In this document: one piece after another, positions 41,857-50,730 of the stretch
How positions within the stretch are numbered: the first letter of the stretch is position 1
How the letters are laid out: every line of letters begins with the position of its first letter
From: Rossellomorea marisflavi
Lineage (GTDB): Bacteria > Bacillota > Bacilli > Bacillales > Bacillaceae_B
DNA length: 64,000 bases
Direction of reading: 5' to 3'
Assembly (NCBI RefSeq): GCF_001274775.1
Contig: NZ_LGUE01000004.1
Span: 294,163 to 358,162, forward strand
Translations under genes and position numbers: made by a program
The notes under the pieces: model-generated
Told to the model about the DNA's origin: nothing
Database searches by the model: none
What the model saw: the letters and a program-made list of their open reading frames with translations, nothing else

Positions 41857-42291
41857 ATGAAATGGATCCTTCAATATACGCGGAACGCCCGCGGTGTCAC
41901 CCTTGTTGAAATTCTTGCGTCACTGGTCATCTTAAGCGTCATCCTGGCGGTATTCGTGCCCCTGTTCGGCCACTCCATGACTTCGACGAAAGTGTCGGAG
42001 GATATGCTGGATGCCACCTACGTCGCCCAGACGACGATGGAAGAGCTCCATCAACAGATGACCACGCTGAATGAAACCTCGATCGGCTCATTGAAGAACA
42101 TCACCTACCTAAGAAAAGACACAGAGCGCTACTACTATAAAAAAGAAACGTCAGATGCCTATATCGAAATCTCCATCAAAGCACCGGTGGACGGGCTATC
42201 CAGCGTCCTGGTCAAAGTGTACCCGAATTCCGGGAAGAGCAAGCTCCTCGCTCAGATGGAGACGATCAACCGCTGGGGGAAAACACCATGA
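41857..42291 (+). CDS. Prepilin-like protein (type IV pilin-like N-terminus)
   Basis: The 144-residue protein has a class III prepilin signal: a basic leader ending RNARG, then VTLVEILASLVILSVILAVF with the conserved Glu5 after the cleavage glycine. The rest is a small pilin-like globular domain. It would be cleaved by a prepilin peptidase (ComC-type) encoded elsewhere and assembled as a minor pilin. It starts the three-gene operon and overlaps the next gene by 4 bp. Confidence 0.75.
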   Translation: MKWILQYTRNARGVTLVEILASLVILSVILAVFVPLFGHSMTSTKVSEDMLDATYVAQTTMEELHQQMTTLNETSIGSLKNITYLRKDTERYYYKKETSDAYIEISIKAPVDGLSSVLVKVYPNSGKSKLLAQMETINRWGKTP

Positions 42292-42710
42292 AGAAGCTGA
42301 TCCATAATGAACGCGGCGTCACCCTGATCGAAGTCCTGGGGGCCATGGTCGTCCTGTCCATCGTCATGGTGCTGATCGCCAACGTCCAGATTTTTGGACA
42401 AAAGCAGTTCGTCAATCAAACGGAACAGGTCTCCCACGAAGCAGATGTCAGGCTTGCCATGAACATCCTGACGAAAGAAATCCGTTCCGCCACTTCTATC
42501 TCTGTTACCAACAACACCATCCAGACGGATACAGGCAAGATCGAGCTTAAAGGTAGCACCCTGCAAAAAGGGTCCAAAACAATTGGAGAGAATATCGCCT
42601 CCTTCTCCGCTGTCCAAAAAGACGGGAACATCACCCTTACCATCAAGAGCAAGGCAAACGGAAACCAAAAAGCATCCTCATTATCCACGACACTGTACAT
42701 AAGGAAGTGA
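42288..42710 (+). CDS. Prepilin-like protein, PulG/PilW-type
   Basis: The 140-residue protein has a prepilin leader HNERG followed by VTLIEVLGAMVVLSIVMVLI, with Glu5 present. A type IV pilin-like beta domain follows, with DVRLAMNILTKEIRSATS typical of pilins. The start overlaps the upstream stop as ATGA. It probably forms a pseudopilus with its neighbours; no assembly ATPase or inner-membrane platform gene is seen in the window. Confidence 0.75.
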   Translation: MKKLIHNERGVTLIEVLGAMVVLSIVMVLIANVQIFGQKQFVNQTEQVSHEADVRLAMNILTKEIRSATSISVTNNTIQTDTGKIELKGSTLQKGSKTIGENIASFSAVQKDGNITLTIKSKANGNQKASSLSTTLYIRK

Positions 42711-42716
42711 TCAGTC

Positions 42717-44168
42717 ATGTTTAAAAAACACCTCACGAATGAACGGGGCATGTCCCTTCTGATGGTCCTCCTTCTCATGACCGTCCTGACAGTGCTCGGG
42801 ATGGGTGTGATGAGCATCGTCATCAATAATACAAAGACCACTTCATCCGAACGGGACAATCAATCCGCCTATTACATCGCTGAAGCCGGCATCACCAAGC
42901 AAATGAAAGCTGCTGAGGATGCGGCACGCAAGCTTTACCCACTTCAAACGACCGCAGCCGGATTCTACACCAACCTGGAGTCCCAAATCGTGAAGACGTC
43001 GACTCTCACTGATTTTGCCTCTTCATTCGGAGAGAAGCCTTCAGCCAAAGTGACCATCGCCAAGGTATCAGGTGAAAACCCGCGTCAATATAAGATCACC
43101 TCTGTCGGTACCATCGGAAAACGTTCCAAGCAGCTGGAGAAGACGTTTACGATCAGCTGGGAGATGAAGGGCGGGCTTCCCCTCAACAAAGACCTGGCCG
43201 TATACACCGATACAACCATTTCCCTTTCCGGTGGAGCCCACATCAAAGGTAATATGGGGACGAATTCCAAGGCCGCAAGCACGATTCGATTCGAAGGCGG
43301 TGCCGGGATCGACGGGAATATCTATGTACCGAAAGGATCGGAGAATATAGCCATCTACAAACCTGATTATATGAAGGTCCCGCAACCTCAACCATTCAAG
43401 GAACAGGCACAGTTTCAGCTACCTCCTTTTCCTTCTTACCCAAGCTACCCGCTCCACCCTAATGTGACAGTGGGAAATGAATACAATAAATATAACGTCA
43501 TCAACAATGGGGTCCTGCAGGTGGATAACTATCTTGCAGCTGATTATGAGCTCAAGCTCAACAGCAATATTGCCTTCAAAGAAATCAAAATGGGCTCCAA
43601 TTATACCCTTTATATCAATGTCGGAAGTACGGACAAAGCCATCGTGGTGGATCACCTCAACGTCCAAAACGGACATATCATCCTGAAAGGGACAGGCAAA
43701 CTCACGATCTACGTCAAGAACGAGATCAGCATGGGATCCGGGAGCACGGTGAATAATGATGGCGACATCAAGCGCCTGAACATCTACCTGGCCAAATCCA
43801 CCGCATCATCCAACGTCAAACTGGGAGGCAATCAGAAGATCTTCGGTTCCCTCTATGCAGAAAATGCAGATATCGAAATGAACGGAAGCGGCGGATTTCA
43901 GGGTCACATTTTCACAGGAGGAAAGAATGTGACCATCACCGGTGGTGCGCGTGCGTATTCCACCCTCATCTACGCTCCGAATTCGACATTTCAAGTACTT
44001 GGAGGTGGTACGGTCAAAGGCATGATCGTTTCCAGGTCGTTTGAAGGAGCTGGAGGGGCAGACGTCATCTATGAATCAATCAATCTCAATGAAGTCCCGT
44101 TTGCACCAGGCGGAAGTACCGAAATTCCTGTTGGACTCATCACCTCCGACCCGGTCCGGGAGAAATAA
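42717..44168 (+). CDS. PilX-like protein with large C-terminal surface domain
   Basis: The 483-residue protein begins NERGMSLLMVLLLMTVLTVLG, a PilX-type prepilin-like membrane segment (Glu replaced by Met), followed by a helical linker containing SAYYIAEAGITKQMKAA. From about residue 165 there is a right-handed beta-helix-like region with repeats such as GGAHIKGNMG, GGAGIDGNIYVP, KLGGNQKIFGSLYAENADIEMNG and GGGTVKGMIVSR, reminiscent of the DUF7305/adhesin-like parts of PilX-type proteins. It could be the tip adhesin of the pilus. The promoter and machinery are not in the operon. Confidence 0.65.
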   Translation: MFKKHLTNERGMSLLMVLLLMTVLTVLGMGVMSIVINNTKTTSSERDNQSAYYIAEAGITKQMKAAEDAARKLYPLQTTAAGFYTNLESQIVKTSTLTDFASSFGEKPSAKVTIAKVSGENPRQYKITSVGTIGKRSKQLEKTFTISWEMKGGLPLNKDLAVYTDTTISLSGGAHIKGNMGTNSKAASTIRFEGGAGIDGNIYVPKGSENIAIYKPDYMKVPQPQPFKEQAQFQLPPFPSYPSYPLHPNVTVGNEYNKYNVINNGVLQVDNYLAADYELKLNSNIAFKEIKMGSNYTLYINVGSTDKAIVVDHLNVQNGHIILKGTGKLTIYVKNEISMGSGSTVNNDGDIKRLNIYLAKSTASSNVKLGGNQKIFGSLYAENADIEMNGSGGFQGHIFTGGKNVTITGGARAYSTLIYAPNSTFQVLGGGTVKGMIVSRSFEGAGGADVIYESINLNEVPFAPGGSTEIPVGLITSDPVREK

Positions 44169-44228
44169 ACCTCCCAATACTACTAATAATTGGTATAATA
44201 GGCGAGGATCTATTCGGAGGTACTTACC

Positions 44229-44729
44229 ATGAAACGCATCATCAAATCGATTATCATCCTAAGCTTTATTGTCTACATCGCTGTCTGCGTGAACCTGCTT
44301 TTCCTTGATCAAAGGACATTCGGGGCAAGTGAGATCACGTACGCCCAGTACATCCGCTTCAGCTCGAACTTCATACCGTTCCGTACGATCTGGAGCTATG
44401 TGCAGGCTCTCTTCACGGGGTCTCTTCCCCTCAACATCCCGATCACGAACCTGGGAGGGAATCTCATTGCTTTCCTTCCAATGGGTCTTTACCTGCCACT
44501 CCTTTTCCGTAGGATGCGCAGTGTCAAAGCGTTGATCCTCACCATGACCATCATGATCCTGGGTGTAGAATCGACCCAGCTCATCACCAAAACGGGAAGC
44601 TTCGATGTGGATGACATCATCCTGAACGTCAGCGGCAGCCTGATCGGCTATTGGATCTTTAGGTGGGATTGGGTGCAGAAACTGTTATTCGTATCCAAAG
44701 AGAATCCTAAGCGCGGGAAAGCGGCATAA
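44229..44729 (+). CDS. VanZ family membrane protein
   Basis: The 166-residue protein has four to five helices and VanZ features: FIPFRTIWSYV near residue 50, NLGGNLIAFLPMGLYLPLLF, and ESTQLITKTGSFDVDDIILNVSG. VanZ proteins affect glycopeptide susceptibility or wall metabolism in some hosts; the role here is open. It is separated from the pilin operon by 60 bp and has its own GGAGG site. A terminator follows. Confidence 0.8.
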   Translation: MKRIIKSIIILSFIVYIAVCVNLLFLDQRTFGASEITYAQYIRFSSNFIPFRTIWSYVQALFTGSLPLNIPITNLGGNLIAFLPMGLYLPLLFRRMRSVKALILTMTIMILGVESTQLITKTGSFDVDDIILNVSGSLIGYWIFRWDWVQKLLFVSKENPKRGKAA

Positions 44730-44731
44730 GA

Positions 44732-44765
44732 AAAGGAACGGGAAGCGTGACTCCCGTTCCTTTTT
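44732..44765. terminator. Bidirectional terminator
   Basis: AAAAGGAACGGGA and TCCCGTTCCTTTT form a perfect 13-bp stem around AGCGTGAC with A and T tails on both sides. It separates VanZ and the convergent regulator gene. Confidence 0.9.
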
Positions 44766-44766
44766 C

Positions 44767-46059
44767 TTATAGCTGCTCTTTCCATTTTGCATGAAGGGAA
44801 CCTTGTGGCTCCTTCATGGCACCGGTTTGAATCATGACTTCTTCGTATACGGAAAGGACAAAGTCCCTTGAAGGATGGTCAACAAGTGGAAGAACGGCCT
44901 CTCTTCCAGCAATCGCTTCTTTCCTGGCTTCTTCAGGTTCTCCTTTACGAAGACGGATCAGAGCAGTGTAGGCATACGCTTCTGCTTTGGTGGCGACATC
45001 ATATGGGTGCCGGGCCATGGGATTCTGTACGTGGACTTGAGATAGATACCCCAATGCCTTGCCATGCTCACCGAGATGGAAATAAGCGATGCCCAGATAC
45101 AGATTCATATAACTATCCATCACAAGCTTCATCGCCTTGTCTTTAACGGGGTTCTCCTCATAAAGGGCATGAAGGCCAATGATTTCTTCTGGATTTCCTT
45201 TTATTAGATAGGCGTGCAGCATCTTTAAAAAGTAATAGGCAAACCGGACTTCTTCTGCATCCGTCATCTGGATGAGCAGCGCCAGACGATCATGGTAGTA
45301 GCGGTACCTCTCCATGTCGCCTTGAATCAGGGCAAGATATCCACCGTTTGAAAGGATTTCATGGTCCCGTGTCATATCCCGCGTCCGGGCACTCTCCTGT
45401 GCTGCTTCATATAGAAATTCCCTGCCTGCTTCCCGGTTACCGAGAGCCAGGTGAATCCCACCGATGTTGTAAAACACTTTGATCTTAAGTGCGGGGGTCT
45501 CTGTCATCTCAGGCTCTGTTTCCATCAACCTTTTGAGCTCCAGGATGGTCTCCAGTGCTTCTTCATACTGACCGTTCAGAAAATGGAACATGGAAAGATC
45601 CCGACGGGTCTCCGTCGCTTTTTGCCTGTGCCCCAGGTTGAGAAAGACCCCTTCGGCTTTCTCAATATATTGAGTGGCGCCTGCCTGATCCCCCTTCAGG
45701 GCCAATAGATAGGCATACATCTTAAAGACCTCCGCACCGTGGTACGTGTGGGCAATTTCCTCGAGATGAGGATGGATCAGGCCGTACACCCGGTCAGGAT
45801 CGGTGAATCCTTTTTCCGATAAATACTCCTCGACCTGTCTCCAAAGCTCCTTCGTTTCCCCTTCACTCTCCCCGATCAATTCACTGACGCCCACTTCAAG
45901 CATCCGGGCAATATGCCGGAGGTTGTCCATGGTGGGGTTGGATTTCCCATTTTCAATCAGGCTCAACATGCTCACCGAAAGCTTATCGCCGGCCACATCA
46001 GCCAGTGTTTTCCCTTTTTGCTTCCGGATCTGCCGAATCCGCTTTCCTATCTGCCCCAT
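44767..46059 (-). CDS. HTH-TPR regulator (Rap/PlcR-type RRNPP-like)
   Basis: The 430-residue protein has an Xre-type helix-turn-helix (residues about 5-60: IGKRIRQIRKQKGKTLADVA, LSMLSLIENGKSNPTMDNL) and a long TPR region (about 75-420, e.g. YAYLLALKGDQAGATQYIEKA, YNIGGIHLALGNREAGREFL, AYFHLGEHGKALGYL). This layout is that of RRNPP quorum-sensing regulators (PlcR, NprR, Rap). No small exported peptide gene was seen adjacent. It is divergent from an MFS transporter gene, which it may control. Confidence 0.7.
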   Translation of the reverse strand: MGQIGKRIRQIRKQKGKTLADVAGDKLSVSMLSLIENGKSNPTMDNLRHIARMLEVGVSELIGESEGETKELWRQVEEYLSEKGFTDPDRVYGLIHPHLEEIAHTYHGAEVFKMYAYLLALKGDQAGATQYIEKAEGVFLNLGHRQKATETRRDLSMFHFLNGQYEEALETILELKRLMETEPEMTETPALKIKVFYNIGGIHLALGNREAGREFLYEAAQESARTRDMTRDHEILSNGGYLALIQGDMERYRYYHDRLALLIQMTDAEEVRFAYYFLKMLHAYLIKGNPEEIIGLHALYEENPVKDKAMKLVMDSYMNLYLGIAYFHLGEHGKALGYLSQVHVQNPMARHPYDVATKAEAYAYTALIRLRKGEPEEARKEAIAGREAVLPLVDHPSRDFVLSVYEEVMIQTGAMKEPQGSLHAKWKEQL

Positions 46060-46089
46060 CACGCGACACCTCCAACTTTAATGATACTC

Positions 46090-46098
46090 ATTATATCA
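46090..46098 (-). promoter_or_regulatory. Extended -10 promoter of the HTH-TPR regulator
   Basis: On the minus strand TGATATAAT (46098-46090) is an extended -10 element about 30 bp before the start codon. A -35 match is not clear. Confidence 0.4.
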
Positions 46099-46122
46099 CA
46101 CTCTGAATCTCCCTTACTCATA

Positions 46123-46147
46123 AAAATTTTAATTAAATTCAAATTTT
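46123..46147. promoter_or_regulatory. AT-rich palindrome in the regulator/MFS intergenic region
   Basis: AAAATTT and AAATTTT are inverted repeats separated by 11 bp, located between the divergent genes. It is a candidate operator, but AT-rich repeats of this size can arise by chance. Confidence 0.3.
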
Positions 46148-46218
46148 CAGTTCCATTCCTTAGAAAATAGTGGTACGATTTTATCAAACTTAAAAACCAT
46201 AATCTGGAGGTATTTCCA

Positions 46219-47457
46219 TTGAAGGCTTCCCCTACCAAACGGAACATCGTTCTCATGCTCATCAGCGACGTCACATCCACCTATGGCAGCACGGTGTTCA
46301 ATCTTGCCATGATGTGGTTCATCTATTCGGAAACGGGCTCTGCCTTCGGGGCGTCCGTCATAGCGGCTTTGAGTATGATTGCCATGGTGGTGGCAAGCCC
46401 CCTCGCAGGCGTTCTCGTCGATCGTTTTGATCCTGTGAAACTATTGCGGCTTGCGCTTCTTTCCGCGAGCATACTCTTGGGGATTCTGTTCGTCTCCTCC
46501 CTATATGTAGAGGGACTCACTCTTGTCTTCATCATCTATGCCGTCGTCTTCCTGCTTTACCTTGCCTACAGCATCACGAATCCAGCAGAAAACAAGGTCG
46601 TCCCAAATATCGTAAGTAAAGATAAAGTGGCATCCCTATACGGCATGAAATCCTCCACCAGCCAGCTGTCTTCCCTGGCCGGCAATGCGTCCTCAGGGTT
46701 CCTGATCACCTTGTTCTCACTGGCCGGAAGTATACTCATCAACTCGGTCGCCTTCTTGTTCTCTGCCTTGGCATTGACATTCATCCGGGTGCTGAAGCCA
46801 TTTGATACGGAAGCTGTGCAAGAAGAGCGACCGTCCATGCGCACCCAGATGCGCCAGGGAGTGGAGGCGATCAAAGACCACCCGGTCCTGAAGAAAATTG
46901 CCCTCCTTTGTATCGTCATCAACATCGCTTCATTCGGTCCGCTCCTCGTCGTGCTCACGAGCAGTCAGTACGGGGGAGATGCGAAGGACTTCGGCTTCCT
47001 GAATTCGGCAGGACTTGTCGGCGGCGTCATTGCCGGGATCATCATCGGGTACATCCAGAAAAAGGTCCGGCCTTCCCTCCTCATGGCGGCAGGCTTTATC
47101 TTCTCTGGGGCCCTCCTGGCTGCCATGGCCCTGATCCACACCATGACTATCGCCTTCATCCTTTACGGATTCGCTATGTTCTTCGTCACAACAGCTAATA
47201 TCATGCTGCAGACGATCATGGCGGTCATCGTCCCGGAGAATCTCCGCGGACGGGTGAACGGGATCCTGACCAGCGCCTCCGTCCTCTTGATTCCGGTGTC
47301 CTCCCTATTGATGGGCTGGCTCACGGATCTTGTGGGCGTATCATGGGTCTTCCTGTTCTGCGGGCTATGGATCACGGCCATCGGGTGCGTGACGATGCTC
47401 ATGAAGGACACGCGGAATATCGATATCGAAGAATCCCTGGAGAGCTCAACAGCCTGA
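46219..47457 (+). CDS. MFS transporter (drug efflux, macrolide-efflux-like)
   Basis: The 412-residue protein has about 12 membrane helices. Helix 1-2 contain SDVTSTYGSTVFNLAMMWF and the typical loop VDRFDPVKLL. The cytoplasmic mid-loop carries FDTEAVQEERPSMRTQMRQ. It resembles the MefA-like MFS subfamily of Firmicutes, usually proton-coupled exporters. Translation starts at TTG, 8 bp after TGGAGG. It is divergent from the HTH-TPR regulator. A terminator follows. Confidence 0.8.
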   Translation: MKASPTKRNIVLMLISDVTSTYGSTVFNLAMMWFIYSETGSAFGASVIAALSMIAMVVASPLAGVLVDRFDPVKLLRLALLSASILLGILFVSSLYVEGLTLVFIIYAVVFLLYLAYSITNPAENKVVPNIVSKDKVASLYGMKSSTSQLSSLAGNASSGFLITLFSLAGSILINSVAFLFSALALTFIRVLKPFDTEAVQEERPSMRTQMRQGVEAIKDHPVLKKIALLCIVINIASFGPLLVVLTSSQYGGDAKDFGFLNSAGLVGGVIAGIIIGYIQKKVRPSLLMAAGFIFSGALLAAMALIHTMTIAFILYGFAMFFVTTANIMLQTIMAVIVPENLRGRVNGILTSASVLLIPVSSLLMGWLTDLVGVSWVFLFCGLWITAIGCVTMLMKDTRNIDIEESLESSTA

Positions 47458-47470
47458 CTGTCCCAAATCG

Positions 47471-47506
47471 AAAAGGCATGAACCGGTCGACGGTCCATGC
47501 CTTTTT
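47471..47506. terminator. Bidirectional terminator
   Basis: AAAAGGCATG and CATGCCTTTTT form the outer stem and ACCG/CGGT an inner one; it closes the MFS gene and the convergent ABC permease gene. Confidence 0.85.
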
Positions 47507-47509
47507 GTA

Positions 47510-49111
47510 TCACCCTTGGAGATCCCTCTTTCTGTACCCCCATGCACCGACCACCACGAATAGAACGGCGAAGGCACAGGTAAGCAGGAACGGACCTGCC
47601 TCGAATGACTCCACCGGCAGACGCGGAATATAGCCGAACGGAGTCAATCGCTTCACCATCTCCGGAAGGTCGAGCATCCCACCGAGGTACACAACCAGGA
47701 ATGAATAAACAAGATAACCCCAGGTGAAGATGAGGAGCCGTGGCCACACCCCTATGAAAAACGTGCTCACAGCCAGCATGCACCACTGAGCCGGCAGATA
47801 CACCATACCCGAGGCGATCATATTGGCAAGTGGGATGGGCTCTTCCATCACCATCGATGCCGATGCCCATAAGCCCACGATGGCGAGCAGGATCACGAGG
47901 CCACCCCATAGGATCGAGATCAGGACATACTGCCAAAGGACACGCATTCTAGACACCGGACCTGCCAGAAGGTGCTCAAGGGTCCCTTTTTTCTCCTCGC
48001 TCCTTACTTTATGAAAGAATAGGAGGGGTGGGATCGTGCCAAGGACAGCGATGACGATCATCATGAGGGTCATGAATTGTTCGGTCAGGCTGTGGCCGGA
48101 TGCATCGGGAAGCATGGCGGCAAGCTCTTCATTCCCCGACAGGAATGCTTCAAGGTCGCCGAAGACGGAACCATAGGAGACGCCCAGAAGCAGCATGCCG
48201 ATGCTCCAGGAGATCATCGACGTCCGCTGTATCCTGAGCATGAGACCGAATGGACCGGCAAGCCACCTTGATCCTCGCTCCCTCCCCCCTTTCGCCGGTA
48301 TCAGACCGCTTCCGATGTCCCTGGAAGCATTCAACCTGAAGCCCAACCAGACCACAAGCACGATCCAGCCCGCCCCAGGGAGGAGCGGCCACCATATATT
48401 CTCCACGAAGACCCGGGTTTCAAGGAGCCAGCCGAGGGGGGAACACCAGGTGAGGAACAGATCGCCCACGTCCCCGATGGCCCTCAGTAGATAGGAAAGG
48501 CCGAGGAAGGCAAAGCTCCAGCCAAGTGTCCCCACCGTGCTGCCGAATAGCTGTCCCGCTACCAGGGTCACGGTTCCGAAGATCATGCCGGCACTTCCGA
48601 CGGCGATCCCATAGAGGAGGGAACCGCCGAGGCTTATACTGTCAATCCCAAGGGACACCAGCCCGCCTGTCAAGAAAACGGCCAGACCCCCATTTGCCAT
48701 GAGGAGGAGCACCAGCACGGCCGACAGATTCGCCGCCCTTCCCACGGGAAGCGCACGGATCATCTCCATCCGTCCATCCTCTTCCTCCCCCCGCGTGTGA
48801 CGCGAAGCAAGCAGGATGCTCATGATGGCTGCCGCGATCATGGTGAACAACAGCATCTGATGACTGAGCATCGCCCCATCGGTGTAGTCCGACAGGCCGT
48901 ATCCCTTCCCTACCATGGCGGTCATGGCGGGATTCTTCATCGTTTCCGCCATGGCCTGCCTCTCCTGGTCATTCCCGTACATCCCTGCGTACGACAAAGC
49001 GGTCACAATGGTAAGAACCGTTAAGGAGACGACCCATGCGGAAAGGTAGAGCCGATTTCGTCTGAGCATCAGGCTGATCAGGGTCCCCGTTTGATGAAAT
49101 CGTCCCTCCAT
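47510..49111 (-). CDS. ABC-2 type exporter permease
   Basis: The 533-residue protein has about 12 helices in two homologous halves, each starting with an RxN/helix element (LISLMLRRNRLYLSAWVVSL; MLRIQRTSMISWSIGMLLLG) and followed by HTRGEEEDGRMEMIRALPVGR and RSEEKKGTLEHLLAGPVSR. Duplicated ABC-2 permeases of this kind export polyketides and other drugs together with a separate ATPase. It is coupled to the ATPase gene (TGATG overlap). A terminator follows. Confidence 0.8.
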   Translation of the reverse strand: MEGRFHQTGTLISLMLRRNRLYLSAWVVSLTVLTIVTALSYAGMYGNDQERQAMAETMKNPAMTAMVGKGYGLSDYTDGAMLSHQMLLFTMIAAAIMSILLASRHTRGEEEDGRMEMIRALPVGRAANLSAVLVLLLMANGGLAVFLTGGLVSLGIDSISLGGSLLYGIAVGSAGMIFGTVTLVAGQLFGSTVGTLGWSFAFLGLSYLLRAIGDVGDLFLTWCSPLGWLLETRVFVENIWWPLLPGAGWIVLVVWLGFRLNASRDIGSGLIPAKGGRERGSRWLAGPFGLMLRIQRTSMISWSIGMLLLGVSYGSVFGDLEAFLSGNEELAAMLPDASGHSLTEQFMTLMMIVIAVLGTIPPLLFFHKVRSEEKKGTLEHLLAGPVSRMRVLWQYVLISILWGGLVILLAIVGLWASASMVMEEPIPLANMIASGMVYLPAQWCMLAVSTFFIGVWPRLLIFTWGYLVYSFLVVYLGGMLDLPEMVKRLTPFGYIPRLPVESFEAGPFLLTCAFAVLFVVVGAWGYRKRDLQG

Positions 49112-49998
49112 CACCCTTCATCTCCTTCATAATGACGCATGAACAGGTCCTCGAGGGTAGGCGGTGAGCTCTCGATCTTCACCAGCCCCTTTTCACTGAT
49201 GGCCTTCATGATGGAACCAAGCTCATCCCGGTCCGCCTGGAACGTCATGCCTGCACCGGACACCTTCAGGTCATGGACCCCACTCCTCTGCCCAAGATCA
49301 TCCATGGCCTCCTTCGTTTCAACATAAAGTGTCGTCCGCGTCAGATGACGCAGCTCATCAAGGCTTCCCTGCTCAACCATCGTCCCCTTCCGGATGATCC
49401 CCACCCGGTCGCATAATCGCTCGACCTCCGATAAGATGTGGCTCGATAACAGGACGCTGTGCCCCCGCTCCTTCGCTTCGAGCACATACTCCTGGAACAC
49501 CCTTTCCATGAGGGGATCCAATCCCGACGTCGGTTCGTCGAATATGAACAGCTCCGAATCAGACGCGAATGCCACAATCAGCGCGACCTTCTGACGGTTC
49601 CCCTTCGAATAGGTCCTGCACTTCTTCGCCGGATCGAAATCAAAACGCTCCATAAGCTTCTTCAGTCGCGAGGGATCTGCTCCTCCTTTCATCTTCAGGA
49701 AGAGGTCGATGACTTCTCCCCCGGTCAGGTTCGGCCAGAGCGTCACATCACCCGGTACATAAGAAAGGCGCTTATGAATCTCGACCGCATCTCTCCACAC
49801 ATCCTTTCCGAAGATGGAGGCTTTCCCTTCCGTCGACCGGAGGATCCCGAGCAATATTCGGATCGTTGTGGATTTTCCGGCTCCATTCGGACCGATGAAC
49901 CCGTAGATCTCCCCTTGGTTGATGGAGAGCTGGACGTTATTCAGTGCTTGAAACGAACCGAACGTCTTTCTGAGCGCTTCTGTGTGTACAATTTCCAT
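49111..49998 (-). CDS. ABC transporter ATP-binding protein
   Basis: The 295-residue ATPase has Walker A GPNGAGKST (about residue 36-44), Q-loop-region LSYVPGDVTLWPNLTGGE, signature TYSKGNRQKVALI, Walker B LFIFDEPTSGLD and the H-loop LLSSHILSE. The C-terminal extension fits drug exporters of the DrrA/ABC-2 group. It powers the permease encoded next. Its promoter region carries two palindromic operators shared with the divergent TetR gene, so the exporter is probably repressed until an inducer binds TetR. Confidence 0.85.
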   Translation of the reverse strand: MEIVHTEALRKTFGSFQALNNVQLSINQGEIYGFIGPNGAGKSTTIRILLGILRSTEGKASIFGKDVWRDAVEIHKRLSYVPGDVTLWPNLTGGEVIDLFLKMKGGADPSRLKKLMERFDFDPAKKCRTYSKGNRQKVALIVAFASDSELFIFDEPTSGLDPLMERVFQEYVLEAKERGHSVLLSSHILSEVERLCDRVGIIRKGTMVEQGSLDELRHLTRTTLYVETKEAMDDLGQRSGVHDLKVSGAGMTFQADRDELGSIMKAISEKGLVKIESSPPTLEDLFMRHYEGDEG

Positions 49999-50014
49999 TC
50001 TGATACACCCCTCG

Positions 50015-50029
50015 AAAGTTATGAACTTT
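50015..50029. promoter_or_regulatory. Palindromic operator 1 of the ABC/TetR intergenic region
   Basis: AAAGTTATGAACTTT is a 15-bp palindrome (core AAGTT-atg-AACTT) just upstream of the ABC ATPase start. The same core occurs 61 bp away as operator 2. Confidence 0.6.
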
Positions 50030-50061
50030 TTAAACTACTTTATTTCATAATATACAAATAT

Positions 50062-50089
50062 AACGGATTCCACAACAAGTTTTGAACTT
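50062..50089. promoter_or_regulatory. Palindromic operator 2 with ABC operon -35
   Basis: AAGTTTTGAACTT (50077-50089) is the second copy of the AAGTT-N3-AACTT palindrome. It lies beside a candidate minus-strand promoter for the ABC operon (TTGTGG, 17 bp, TATTAT) and just upstream of the TetR -35, so one repressor could control both directions. Confidence 0.55.
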
Positions 50090-50095
50090 ATTCAT

Positions 50096-50124
50096 TTGTT
50101 ATATTTCATAAAATTAAGTACACT
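50096..50124 (+). promoter_or_regulatory. Promoter of the TetR gene
   Basis: TTGTTA (50096-50101), 17 bp and TACACT (50119-50124) fit a SigA promoter 19 bp before the TetR start. Operator 2 lies immediately upstream. Confidence 0.5.
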
Positions 50125-50142
50125 AATGGAGAGGTGAATGAA

Positions 50143-50730
50143 ATGGATGGATTCCAACGCCGTCGCGAACAGAAGAAACAGGCGATCCTTCTTGCCGCCC
50201 TGACCCTTTTCATGAAGAATGGCATCCAGAAGGTATCAATCGCTGAAATCGCCAAGGAAGCCGGCGTTTCCCAAGTGACGATCTATAACTACTTTGAAAG
50301 CAAGCATCAGTTGACATATGACGTGTTCGTCTTTTACATCGAGAGCGCTTCTTCCCAGTTCGAGGAACTCGTGCACAGTGACCTCCCCTTTCCTGATAAG
50401 ATCCGCATGATCATGTTCAGTAAAAAAGAGGTCGCCCAGCAGATCCATGAGGAATTTTATCAGTACCTGATGAAACAGTATTCAACAGAAGGAAATCTAT
50501 TCGAGAACCTTTACGAAGAAAAAGTCGTTCCTTACTTCAGTCAGCTGATCCAGGAGGGAAAAGATCAGGGATACGTGGATGATTCCCTTTCAGAGGACGC
50601 GATCCGATTTTACCTGGAGATGCTCAGGACCTATATGCAGAATGAGGAAAACTATACAAAGGCGCTTCCCCTGACGGAGGATATCAACAAAATTTTCTTT
50701 TATGGCATCATGAAGGGGAAACAGGAATAG
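50143..50730 (+). CDS. TetR/AcrR family regulator
   Basis: The 195-residue regulator has an N-terminal HTH (residues about 12-55: AILLAALTLFMKNGIQKVSI, AEIAKEAGVSQVTIYNYFESK). The C-terminal ligand domain is specific to each system. ATG 50143 follows GGAGAGG by 8 bp; the GTG at 50134 overlaps that site. It is divergent from the ABC exporter operon and almost certainly represses it and itself via the two matching palindromes. Confidence 0.85.
   Translation: MDGFQRRREQKKQAILLAALTLFMKNGIQKVSIAEIAKEAGVSQVTIYNYFESKHQLTYDVFVFYIESASSQFEELVHSDLPFPDKIRMIMFSKKEVAQQIHEEFYQYLMKQYSTEGNLFENLYEEKVVPYFSQLIQEGKDQGYVDDSLSEDAIRFYLEMLRTYMQNEENYTKALPLTEDINKIFFYGIMKGKQE

Noticed and set aside
47163..47936. Long minus-strand frame over the MFS and permease ends
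   Set aside because: It crosses two well-supported genes and a terminator, and its composition is not protein-like.
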